The translations under genes and the position numbers were made by a program. Positions 30,514 to 37,621 of a DNA stretch of 37,621 bases are shown piece by piece. The notes below the pieces were generated by a model. The model saw only the letters and a program-made list of their open reading frames with translations. It was not told the origin of the DNA and made no database searches. The stretch comes from SIG636 sp045592105 (GTDB taxonomy: Bacteria > Bacillota > Clostridia > Oscillospirales > CAG-382), in NCBI GenBank assembly GCA_045592105.1, contig JAZNUB010000029.1:1-37621 (forward strand), written 5' to 3'. The first letter of the stretch is position 1. The number at the start of each line of letters is the position of its first letter.

Positions 30514-32232
30514 CTACGCTCCGCCGTCCTTGGAGAAATCAAAGCCGCCTTCAGTATACACAACGCCGTCAACACATTCAACCGCAACGTTGCCTGCGCC
30601 GCGACTGTGAGAAACGCTTTCCCACTCCTCCATAGTGCCGTTAAACACGATATACGAAAGGCTGTTACATTCCATTAAAGCATCTTCGGCGTAATAGGTT
30701 AAGGTGTTAGGCAGGCTTATCTCTTGCAACGAGGAACAGCCGTAAAACGCCTTTTCGGATATAATAGCCACTCCGTTTGGTACTGCCACCCTCTTTAATG
30801 AGGTACAGCCCTTAAACGCCCTTGCTTCGATATACCTGAGGTTTGTGGGGAAATCTATGCTTTTTAGCTTTTTGCAACCGCAAAAAGCACTATCCTCTAT
30901 ACTTTTTATCTTGGTAGAAAGCTTCACGCTTTCCAACGCGGCACAGCCGTAAAACGCGCCCTCTTTTATGCTTGTTATCTCGTTATGCATCTCAACGGTT
31001 GTAAGCTTCGGATAATTGCCGAACGCGTAAGCCCCAACAACATCAAGCTTTCCCGTGATAACAAGCGCCTTTACATTGTTTTTGTGTTTGTCCCAGGGCT
31101 TCTGCTCAAAAAACATTTCGTCCACATAGCTGTTCCCGCCTATATAAAGCGTGCCATCGGAGGTAAACGCCCAGCCTTCGCCTTTGTCCACAAACTCTAT
31201 GGAAGCTTCCTTCTGCGGCGCCCAATTGTAAGAAGCAGAAACGGGCTTCGTTCCGAAGAAAGCAAGCAGCACAGCCCCAAGCACCAAAACGGCAGGAGCT
31301 ATCCACGCAGCGCGCTTTTGATAGTGCAGAGCGGAAACTATTCTGTTTTTTATCTCCGTGCCGCCGAAAGCAACGGGGCACACGGCAACCAAGGTGCTTT
31401 TTGCTCCGCACTCCAACAAAGCGGCTGCGTATTTTTTGCGCTCGCCTTCGTCCATATTCTTAATAACCTTTTCGTCGCAGGCTATCTCTATATCGCGTGA
31501 AAGCAGAAAGTACGCCGCCCAGACCAGCGGATTAAACCAATGCAGTGCCAGCACAAAAAAGCCCAAAGGCTTTACAATGTGGTCCAAACGCTTGATATGT
31601 GCGCGCTCGTGCGCTAAAATATAGCCTTCCGTTTCCTCGTTTAAGCCACACGGCAGATATATGCGCGGGCGGATAACCCCAAGAACAAAAGGCGTTTCCA
31701 TAACGCTGTTTCTTATAACGCCGCCATCATCGCAAACAGCCGCATTAAGCCTTCGCTTCAGCCTTGCCATACTAAAAACAAAATACGCTATCATAAGCAA
31801 CACACCGCCAAGCCAAATATTAGCACAAGTTTTTACAAGGCTAACGGCATACGCCTTCTCCATAACAGAGCCGCTTATGCTTGCGTTAATTCTGTTGTCC
31901 ACCGCATCAAACCCGCTTTGCACAATAACGGGCGGTTGCGGCATATCCTCCTCCGTTACCCCTTTTTTAACCCACAATTCGGTCGTGTATTTCTCTGTTA
32001 TAGGGGTGTATTTAAACTCCGAAAGAACAACTATCTCATTGCTTGGCAGAACGGAAACATCGCTTTCCACCGAAAAAGGAAGCACCAAGCACAAAGCCGC
32101 CGCGCCCCAAAGCGCGCACACCGTAAAACGGGGAACAATGCGCTTAATAAGGCATCTTATCACAAGCACCGCCAACAGCAAAACGCTTGCGGTTAGGCTT
32201 AGGTTAAGCACGCCCACAAACAGGCTTTGCAT
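30514..32232 (-). CDS. BlaR1-like M56 metallopeptidase fused to BspA-like leucine-rich repeats
   Basis: A 572-residue membrane sensor-protease. The N-terminal part (1-330) is an M56/BlaR1-type transmembrane peptidase: helices near 8-28, 38-54, 134-155 and 310-328, zinc motif HERAH (208-212), and downstream IEIACDE (248-254) supplying the third ligand. The C-terminal extracellular part lacks the penicillin-binding domain of BlaR1. After a short linker it has about six LRR_5 (BspA-like) repeats of ~23 residues (for example EGAFYGCAALESVKLSTKIK) from about residue 385 to 530. It probably cleaves the neighbouring BlaI repressor on an unknown signal. The ATG at 32232 sits one base after the blaI stop (TGATATG), 11 bases from GAAGGG. 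It is the last gene of the operon. Confidence 0.88.
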   Translation of the reverse strand: MQSLFVGVLNLSLTASVLLLAVLVIRCLIKRIVPRFTVCALWGAAALCLVLPFSVESDVSVLPSNEIVVLSEFKYTPITEKYTTELWVKKGVTEEDMPQPPVIVQSGFDAVDNRINASISGSVMEKAYAVSLVKTCANIWLGGVLLMIAYFVFSMARLKRRLNAAVCDDGGVIRNSVMETPFVLGVIRPRIYLPCGLNEETEGYILAHERAHIKRLDHIVKPLGFFVLALHWFNPLVWAAYFLLSRDIEIACDEKVIKNMDEGERKKYAAALLECGAKSTLVAVCPVAFGGTEIKNRIVSALHYQKRAAWIAPAVLVLGAVLLAFFGTKPVSASYNWAPQKEASIEFVDKGEGWAFTSDGTLYIGGNSYVDEMFFEQKPWDKHKNNVKALVITGKLDVVGAYAFGNYPKLTTVEMHNEITSIKEGAFYGCAALESVKLSTKIKSIEDSAFCGCKKLKSIDFPTNLRYIEARAFKGCTSLKRVAVPNGVAIISEKAFYGCSSLQEISLPNTLTYYAEDALMECNSLSYIVFNGTMEEWESVSHSRGAGNVAVECVDGVVYTEGGFDFSKDGGA

Positions 32233-32233
32233 A

Positions 32234-32602
32234 TCACTTGCCACCCTTCTCTATAAGCTCTTTAAGCGCCTCGTACTCCTCTCGGCTCATCCTCTGCTTC
32301 CTTGCAAACGCCGCAATGAACGCGGGCAAGCTTCCCTCAAAACGCTTTTCTATAAGCTCCTCCATATCCGCGCTTTGCGATAGCTCCTTGCTTATAAGCG
32401 ATGTAACCGTGCCGTTCTCGCTTTTAACCACTCCGCGCTCTGAAAGACGTTTAATAACGGTGTAAGTAGTAGTGCGCGACCAGCCAAGCTTCTCCTTGCA
32501 CAGCTTCGCAAGCGCGGAGCAGGTTATAGGCTCTGTTTCCCAAAGTATAAGGCAAAAGCGGTACTCGCTTTCGTGTATTTTAGGTATACGGTTATCGTTC
32601 AT
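32234..32602 (-). CDS. BlaI/MecI-family transcriptional repressor
   Basis: A 122-residue winged-helix repressor. It starts with IHESEYRFCLILWETEPIT, then the recognition-helix region LGWSRTTTYTVIKRLSERGV, and a C-terminal helical dimerisation tail. In the BlaI family, cleavage within this tail by the partner M56 peptidase inactivates the repressor. I chose the ATG at 32602, one base after the stop of the upstream gene (TGATATG), because the helix-turn-helix begins there; AAAGGGGC lies upstream. It almost certainly binds the two GTCTAA-N4-TTAGAC dyads in front of its own operon. Confidence 0.9.
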   Translation of the reverse strand: MNDNRIPKIHESEYRFCLILWETEPITCSALAKLCKEKLGWSRTTTYTVIKRLSERGVVKSENGTVTSLISKELSQSADMEELIEKRFEGSLPAFIAAFARKQRMSREEYEALKELIEKGGK

Positions 32603-32603
32603 A

Positions 32604-33020
32604 TCAATATCTAAGCCCCTTTTCAGGAATGTATTTTGAAAGTATCGCACGCATAGCTTGCAGCTCTGCCCCTTCAAGGAAAAACACCTTTTCTCTGTTT
32701 ACGGAGTAAATAAGCCCGCAATCGTCCCTACCGATATAGTAGGTTTGCCGCCCCGCCTTTATAGAAAGGCTTTCACTTTTTGGGCAGCGCGACATATCGG
32801 GCTTTTGTGGCTTGCCGTTAAACATAGTGGCTATCGTCCACCAATCCTTGGCGGAAAGCCTTTCCTCCGTAACCGTGCCGTTGTATTCACAATGCACGGT
32901 TGCCCTTGCAAGCGGGTTGGCAGCGGAAAAAGCAAAGCCCCGCACCAGCAACGCACAAACAAGCACAACCGCCACCACGGCGGATATCACAATTGTTGTT
33001 TTCCTTCTCTTTTTGTTCAT
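32604..33020 (-). CDS. Membrane-anchored protein of unknown function, first gene of the BlaI operon
   Basis: A 138-residue protein with a basic start (MNKKRRK), one transmembrane segment (about 9-28), and a soluble extracytoplasmic domain of about 105 residues. The domain contains a single WW motif (DWWTIATMFNG) and two cysteines (RCPKSE and DDCGLIY). No family was recognised. AGAGGAAA precedes the ATG. It is promoter-proximal in the operon and under the BlaI dyads, so it is likely part of the response to the same signal as the M56-LRR sensor, perhaps as an effector or sensor partner; that is inference. Confidence 0.75.
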   Translation of the reverse strand: MNKKRRKTTIVISAVVAVVLVCALLVRGFAFSAANPLARATVHCEYNGTVTEERLSAKDWWTIATMFNGKPQKPDMSRCPKSESLSIKAGRQTYYIGRDDCGLIYSVNREKVFFLEGAELQAMRAILSKYIPEKGLRY

Positions 33021-33041
33021 TTTCCTCTCCCTTTCCTTTCG

Positions 33042-33094
33042 TTGTCTAATCTATTAGACAACAGTAGTCTAACACATTAGACAGCCTTTGTCAA
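33042..33094 (-). promoter_or_regulatory. BlaI-type promoter with two dyad operators
   Basis: Minus strand TTGACA (33089-33094), 17 bp, TAGACT (33066-33071). Two copies of GTCTAA-N4-TTAGAC lie at 33067-33082 (over the -10 and spacer) and 33044-33059 (just after the start point; the full dyad 33042-33061 is a perfect 20-bp palindrome apart from its central two bases). Their centres are 23 bp apart, about two helical turns. Confidence 0.9.
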
Positions 33095-33104
33095 GCCCTT
33101 TTTG

Positions 33105-33133
33105 TTGACAATATCTAAAGTTGCGGCTATAAT
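33105..33133 (+). promoter_or_regulatory. Consensus promoter of the esterase gene
   Basis: TTGACA (33105-33110), 17 bp, TATAAT (33128-33133). Its -35 box is 10 bp from the -35 of the divergent BlaI operon. Confidence 0.9.
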
Positions 33134-33157
33134 CAAGAAAAAGGGAGGTTTTAATAT

Positions 33158-33934
33158 ATGGCTTTTATAGATTTGCGCTTTTACAGCGAGGTTTTGGGTA
33201 TGCAAACCGAGGCGGGTGTTATAATCCCCCAGCGCGCAACGGGCGGGCAAATTGGGGTTGAAACAAACGCAAAGGCGGGCGCGTACAAGTGCCTTTACCT
33301 ATTGCACGGGTTGGGGGGCGATGCACTTTCGTGGATGCGCCTTTCTTCCATAGAGCGTTATGCGAACAAGTTTGGCATCTGCGTGGTTATGCCGCGCGCG
33401 GACAAAAGCTATTACTGCAATATGAAGCATGGGCTTAGGTACTACGACCACGTTGCTAAAGAGGTGCCACGCATCGTTTGCGAGCTTTTAAACGTGTCCG
33501 CCAAGAGAGAGGACAGCTTCATAGCAGGGCTTTCAATGGGCGGCTACGGCGCGTTGAAGATTGCGCTTAGGGAGCCGGAGCGTTTTTGCGCGGGTGCGGG
33601 GCTTTCCCCTTGCGGCGATATAAAAAGCTTAGACCTTTTCAGCCGCGAGCTTTCGCCCGTTTTCGGCACGGAGCTGCAAGTGCCGGACGAGGACGATATA
33701 ATGTACCTTGCCGAAAAGCAAAAGGACAATCCGCTTCGCCCTCGCCTGTATATGGGCATAGGGAAAGAGGACTTTTTGTACGAAAACGCAAACAACCTGC
33801 GCCGCAAGCTGGAGGAGTGCGGATACGATTTTACCTACCGCGAGGGTGCAGGCGCGCATAATTGGGACTTTTGGGACGAATATATACAGTACGTTTTCGA
33901 ATGGCTGGAGAAGCAACTCTCCCCACAAGCATAA
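33158..33934 (+). CDS. Alpha/beta-hydrolase esterase (esterase D/tributyrin esterase type)
   Basis: A 258-residue serine esterase of the S-formylglutathione hydrolase / EstA type. The oxyanion motif is YLLHGLGGDALSW, the nucleophile elbow is GLSMGGYGAL, the acid is probably the Asp in GKEDFLYENA, and the catalytic His is in GAHNWDFWDEY. There is no signal peptide, so it is cytoplasmic. GGGAGG lies upstream of the ATG. It may act on short acyl esters, for example removing acetyl groups from sugars. Its promoter is back to back with the BlaI-controlled promoter, so repressor binding could influence it. Confidence 0.88.
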   Translation: MAFIDLRFYSEVLGMQTEAGVIIPQRATGGQIGVETNAKAGAYKCLYLLHGLGGDALSWMRLSSIERYANKFGICVVMPRADKSYYCNMKHGLRYYDHVAKEVPRIVCELLNVSAKREDSFIAGLSMGGYGALKIALREPERFCAGAGLSPCGDIKSLDLFSRELSPVFGTELQVPDEDDIMYLAEKQKDNPLRPRLYMGIGKEDFLYENANNLRRKLEECGYDFTYREGAGAHNWDFWDEYIQYVFEWLEKQLSPQA

Positions 33935-34083
33935 ACAAACCTCAAAAGGCAAATACTTATCCCTTTATCTTAGCAGCATGGGCTTCACACACCACATAAC
34001 TCCTCTCGGCGGGAGCAAGCCCCCGCCCTACGATTCGAATTCCATCCAATTATAAACAAAAGGCCCAATATCATACACACGCA
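33935..34083. other. Intergenic region after the esterase gene
   Basis: No gene is supported here. A GC-rich 6-bp hairpin (34008-34013 with 34022-34027) is present without a T-run. Confidence 0.5.
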
Positions 34084-34115
34084 AAAGTGCCGCAGGCTTT
34101 CGCCTGCGGCACTTT
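34084..34115 (-). terminator. Terminator of the large surface-protein gene
   Basis: A perfect 14-bp stem (34084-34097 with 34102-34115) with a four-base loop (GAAA on the minus strand), followed on the minus strand by TTTTGCG. It may also stop esterase transcription from the other side. Confidence 0.85.
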
Positions 34116-34152
34116 CTATTTAACCGCTGTTTGCGATTATTGCTGTTTTAGC

Positions 34153-37100
34153 TTACGGAGCTATCGCACTTGGGATATTTGCAAACCTTTCGGAATAATC
34201 CCTGCTGTAAACGTGGCTTGCTGCGTCCCAAGCGGCGTACATGTTACCAACGCCGATGCGGAAGTTACGGATGATTTCCATATCTGCCTCGTTAAGCTCT
34301 TGTTCGGATGCGGTATCAGCTGCCAGATAGTATACGCCATCAGGTCGTTTCAAGCCGATGCGATAGTTGCATATACATTCAAGGTCTCCCTCGTTTACAA
34401 TGCCGTTGCCGTCCACATCGCCAAGAACAACTACCTGAACCTCGTCATAAACAACGCCTTCGATAACAAGCTGAACTCTTGCGCCGGTGCAAACGTACAA
34501 GCTCTTGAATGCGCTACCGTCTTCGTTTACAATGCGAACCTCGTAATCAATCTCGGAAGGATCGGTGTAGTAGTTGATGAAGTACATATTGATGAACTCA
34601 TCTATAAGCACTTGAACTTCCTGACGTTCTTTCAAGCCAAAGATCATTTCGTATTCGATAGCGTCGGTTATGTCAGCGCTGTAATCCTTGTCAAGGTTGT
34701 ATTTATCCTTGCGTTCAAGCGGGCTTTCTTCTTCGAGGATAAGCTTATCGGGTATTACGAACGCATCAAACGCGGTTTCGTAAACTACGCCGTAAAGCGT
34801 ATCGTCAAATACAACGCCAAGCTCGTGCCAGCCAAGGCAGTCAGCATACGCGGTGTCTGCCGTTGTGGGCAGAGCCTCTACCGTGTAAAGCGCCTTGTCT
34901 ATAAGCTGTTCCGTGCCGTCTTCAAGGATTCTGTAAAGCTTGTGGTTATCAGCCAAAGGCTCGTTTACTATGTACCACTGCTTAGGAGCCTCGAAGCGGT
35001 ATCTTACATAGGTTGCGGTAACGGTTATATTCTCCGTTACGTTGCTGAAGCTCTTATCCCAGCCTGCAAAGTAGTAGCCCTCTCTTGCAGGGTCAGCAGG
35101 TGCGGTTGCCGCGCCGCCGTAAGGAACGCTTTCAGCCTTGAGAATGGTACCGTCGTAATCCTTAAAGGTTACGATTACGGTGCTTTCGCGCCACTTAGCG
35201 TATGCCGTGTAGCCTGCACCGGTCATTACCGTGCCCTCAGGTATGGAGGTGCCAACTCTGTCAGCCGCCCACTCAACAAACTCGTAGTTTGCTCTGGTCG
35301 GGTAGTCGGTAGTAAGTGCGGAGTTGATAACATCGCCAATGTAAAGCAGCGTTTCGGTTGTTGCGCCGTCTATTGCATCTGCCGCGTTCTTATCGAAGTA
35401 CAAGTAGGTCTTTACGCGTTCTGCATCGAGTTCGCTTTCAACCTCAACGTACTTGCCGCTTACGTATACCTTGCCTTCAAGTGCCGCGCCGTATACTGCA
35501 AACTCTGCAACGAAGTGGCCATCGTTTGCATCGGTCTTAATGTCGCCATACTTCAAGGTGGTTACGTTTACAAGTGTTTCGCTTGTTATATTCTCTACGC
35601 TGTCAACGTTAGCATAGGTCATAAACGCAACGTTCCATTGATCCTGTGCATCCTCAGCGTAGCCTTCTACCGTTAGCTTGCCGGTTGCGGGGTTGTATAT
35701 AGCCTCGGTTATATCGAAGGGCATTACAACTGCCTTTTCAAACCTTGCTACGTAAACCATATCGCTGTCAACCGTGTCAACAAACGCCTTGTCCCAACCG
35801 ATGAAGGAGTAGCCCTCTGTGGGGATGGGAGTGGGTACCGCGCTGATCACGTCTGCCCAAGCGGAGCCTTCAAGGATGCCGCTGTAAACAGCGTTGCCTG
35901 CAAGGTAGCCGCCCGCGGTGCTTGTGAACTTCACGGTGTAAAGGTCGTAGTCAACGGGCTCGCGGTCAGCAGGAACGGGAACGGTTACAAGCTTCATATC
36001 AACGTAAACATCGCCGCTTATATCAGCAGGATTTACGGTGAAGGTGTGCTTGAACGTGCCGTTGCCTGTATTGATATCACCATACTTAACGGTGATGAAG
36101 GTTACAGTTTTATCTGCTGCGGTTACCTTGATAGCAACATCCCATTGGTCAACCACGTTTTCGGTAGTACCAACAACGGTTATCTTACCGTCCTCGTAGT
36201 ATGCGTTTGTGATGTCAAGAACTATCGGAAGCTCGCTTACAGACTTGAAGCTTGCGGTGAAGGTATGGTCGCCCTCAATGGTTTCGGGGAAGGACGGTGC
36301 CCATTCAGTAAATACATAGCCTTCTGCCGCTATCGGTGTGGGTACTGCTATTTCTGCAAAGCTTGTACCGTTAAGAATTTCTGTATAAACCGTTGTGCCT
36401 GCCAAGTAGCCGTTTGCGGAGCTTGTGAAGCGAACGGTGTGCCACAAGCTTTCATCCTTCACGAACAGAGCCGTTGCAACAACGTCGCTCGTTATCCTCT
36501 TGGGGAAGGTGATATCCCAGCCTGCAAACTTGTAGCCGTATTCAGCCTCGGGTACAGGAACGGCTATCTCGCTCCAAGCGGTATCGATAATAATATCGGT
36601 GTAGCTTGCGGTTCCGTTAAGAGTGCCGTGCTCGCCTGCGATGAAGGTTACATCGAAGTATTGGTCGTCATCCTTAACGAAGATTGCGGTTACGGTTATG
36701 TCGCCGGTTGCCGTGTCAGGCTCGCCTACGGACCAATGGCTGAACTTGAAGCCCTTATTTGCAGTAGTTTCGGGGATTTCAAGCTCTGTCCAGCTTGTGC
36801 CTGCGGGAACGGTGTGTACTGTCTGCCCTGTCAAGCTACCGTTACCGTCTGTTACGAAGGTTACGGTGTAGAAGTTGGTTTCGTACATTGCGTTCACCAC
36901 AGTATCAGCCGTGATGTTGTCAAACGCCTTGTCCCAACCCTTGAAGGTGTGGCCTGCCCATACAGGGTCAGCCGGTGCGGTTGCATCCGCGCCGTGTTCT
37001 ACTGTTTCGGTCTTCAGTACCGTACCATCGTGGTCTACGAAGGTTACGGTATACTTATTGATTTCGTATACTGCGTTTACTACTGTATCAGCCGTGATGT

Positions 37101-37621
37101 TATCAAACGCCTTGTCCCAACCGATAAAGGTGTAGCCTTCGCGTTCGGGAGCTATGGGTGCGGTTGCACCGTTACCGCTTAATACGGTTTCGCTCTTGAG
37201 TATATCACCGTTGTAGTCAACGAAGGTTACGGTAAACAGCTCTTGGTCGTAAACGGCCTTAACTGTTTCGTCCTTCTGAACGTTGGTGTAGCTGCCCAAC
37301 CAACCTGTGAAGGTGTGGCCTGCCCATACGGGATCAGCAGGAGCAGTTGCATCCGCGCCGTGTTCTACTGTTTCGGTCTTCAGTACAGTACCGTCGTGGT
37401 CTACGAAGGTTACGGTATACTTATTGATTTCGTATACTGCGTTTACGGTTGTATCTGCCGTGATATTGTCAAACGCTACGTCCCAGCCAACGAAGGTGTA
37501 GCCTGTTCTGGTAGGAGCAGCGGGTGCGGTTGCACTGCCGCCGTGTGCTACGGTTTCGTAATTGATTATCTTGCCGTCCCAGTCAACGAACTCTACCGTG
37601 TACTTGTTGATTTCGTATACT
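34153..37621 (-). CDS. Large repeat surface protein, dockerin-like C-terminus (5' end beyond the window)
   Basis: At least 1156 residues are read; the frame is open to the right edge, so the signal peptide and true start are missing. From the edge inward there are about four ~61-residue Listeria-Bacteroides (Flg_new) repeats (core YTVTFVDHDGTVLKTETV and GYTFIGWDKAFDNITADTVV), then three longer, diverged ones. Next, two copies of an unrecognised ~95-residue domain (DNA 35945-36235 and 35415-35735; motif DQWDVAIKV / DQWNVAFMT) alternate with further repeats. The last ~70 residues are dockerin-like: a perfect calcium loop DVDGNGIVNEGD, then a degenerate one (DTASEQELNEAD). There is no LPXTG anchor. 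It is probably secreted and held to the cell or a complex through the dockerin. Confidence 0.88.
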   Translation of the reverse strand, partial: VYEINKYTVEFVDWDGKIINYETVAHGGSATAPAAPTRTGYTFVGWDVAFDNITADTTVNAVYEINKYTVTFVDHDGTVLKTETVEHGADATAPADPVWAGHTFTGWLGSYTNVQKDETVKAVYDQELFTVTFVDYNGDILKSETVLSGNGATAPIAPEREGYTFIGWDKAFDNITADTVVNAVYEINKYTVTFVDHDGTVLKTETVEHGADATAPADPVWAGHTFKGWDKAFDNITADTVVNAMYETNFYTVTFVTDGNGSLTGQTVHTVPAGTSWTELEIPETTANKGFKFSHWSVGEPDTATGDITVTAIFVKDDDQYFDVTFIAGEHGTLNGTASYTDIIIDTAWSEIAVPVPEAEYGYKFAGWDITFPKRITSDVVATALFVKDESLWHTVRFTSSANGYLAGTTVYTEILNGTSFAEIAVPTPIAAEGYVFTEWAPSFPETIEGDHTFTASFKSVSELPIVLDITNAYYEDGKITVVGTTENVVDQWDVAIKVTAADKTVTFITVKYGDINTGNGTFKHTFTVNPADISGDVYVDMKLVTVPVPADREPVDYDLYTVKFTSTAGGYLAGNAVYSGILEGSAWADVISAVPTPIPTEGYSFIGWDKAFVDTVDSDMVYVARFEKAVVMPFDITEAIYNPATGKLTVEGYAEDAQDQWNVAFMTYANVDSVENITSETLVNVTTLKYGDIKTDANDGHFVAEFAVYGAALEGKVYVSGKYVEVESELDAERVKTYLYFDKNAADAIDGATTETLLYIGDVINSALTTDYPTRANYEFVEWAADRVGTSIPEGTVMTGAGYTAYAKWRESTVIVTFKDYDGTILKAESVPYGGAATAPADPAREGYYFAGWDKSFSNVTENITVTATYVRYRFEAPKQWYIVNEPLADNHKLYRILEDGTEQLIDKALYTVEALPTTADTAYADCLGWHELGVVFDDTLYGVVYETAFDAFVIPDKLILEEESPLERKDKYNLDKDYSADITDAIEYEMIFGLKERQEVQVLIDEFINMYFINYYTDPSEIDYEVRIVNEDGSAFKSLYVCTGARVQLVIEGVVYDEVQVVVLGDVDGNGIVNEGDLECICNYRIGLKRPDGVYYLAADTASEQELNEADMEIIRNFRIGVGNMYAAWDAASHVYSRDYSERFANIPSAIAP
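36943..37080 (-). repeat. Near-identical internal repeat, copy 1
   Basis: 138 bases match 37309-37446 with seven differences, all silent, so the encoded 46 residues are identical. The offset of 366 bases equals two 61-residue units. Confidence 0.9.
37309..37446 (-). repeat. Near-identical internal repeat, copy 2
   Basis: Pairs with 36943-37080. The intervening unit (VYDQELFTVTF...) is clearly different, so this is an alternating A-B-A arrangement. Confidence 0.9.

Noticed and set aside
33846..34055. A 69-codon plus-strand frame overlapping the esterase end
   Set aside because: It is out of frame within the esterase gene and continues into a non-coding spacer without a start signal.
34087..37182. 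Long plus-strand open frames (34087-35676 and 36046-37182) opposite the surface-protein gene
   Set aside because: They are Cys/Tyr/Val-rich translations of biased GTA, GCA and AAC codons read backwards; one even starts within the terminator.
36930..37621. CRISPR-like array from regularly spaced repeats
   Set aside because: The repeats are in-frame protein repeats of about 183 bp with variable spacing and third-position changes, not short identical repeats with unique spacers.

Overview
This window looks like chromosomal DNA from an anaerobic, low-to-moderate-GC Firmicute of the class Clostridia, probably gut-associated. The evidence is the gene content: HPr kinase/phosphorylase, an AbrB-type regulator, a PPi-type phosphofructokinase, bifunctional AdhE, a BlaI/BlaR-type system, and a surface protein with Listeria-Bacteroides repeats and a dockerin-like end. 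Many vegetative promoters can be read directly as TTGACA-like/TATAAT-like boxes 17 bp apart. No rRNA, CRISPR array or intact transposon is visible. The genus cannot be named from the sequence alone.

Left part (1-13.9 kb), housekeeping. topB runs leftward. A consensus promoter at 2420-2448 then starts a tight rightward operon: DUF2812-like membrane protein, mnmA, hprK, a ROK sugar kinase, lon, engB (ysxC), lysA. It meets a leftward RluA-type pseudouridine synthase tail to tail. Next is a three-gene polar amino-acid ABC transporter (binding protein, permease, ATPase). Its binding protein has the two lobes in permuted order.

Middle part (13.9-26.5 kb). Leftward genes are a P-loop kinase-like protein, tRNA-Arg(CCG), a small membrane protein, an AMP-forming acyl-CoA synthetase, an AbrB-type regulator and a HAD-IIA phosphatase. 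Rightward genes are a zinc-ribbon membrane protein and a 56-residue peptide gene with an exceptionally strong promoter. Then come a cysteine-synthase-like gene, a divergent glycolytic pair (PPi-phosphofructokinase and class II aldolase), and adhE translationally coupled to an APH-fold kinase. Together these suggest fermentative sugar metabolism using PPi in glycolysis.

Accessory segment (26.5-29.0 kb). A 142-bp terminal-inverted-repeat element abuts the C-terminal remnant of a tyrosine recombinase. The remnant points at the 3' half of a tRNA-Leu(UAG), an old attachment site. Two 108-110-bp direct repeats bracket an orphan membrane-protein gene. That gene is preceded by a roughly 207-nt strongly base-paired RNA with its own promoter and intrinsic terminator. 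This is the best candidate here for an undescribed regulatory or non-coding RNA.

Right part (29.0-37.6 kb). A MATE transporter is followed by a BlaI-type operon (anchored protein, BlaI repressor, M56 peptidase fused to BspA-like leucine-rich repeats). Two clear dyad operators overlap its promoter, and the promoter is back to back with that of an esterase. The window ends inside a very large leftward repeat-containing surface protein whose N-terminus lies off the right edge.
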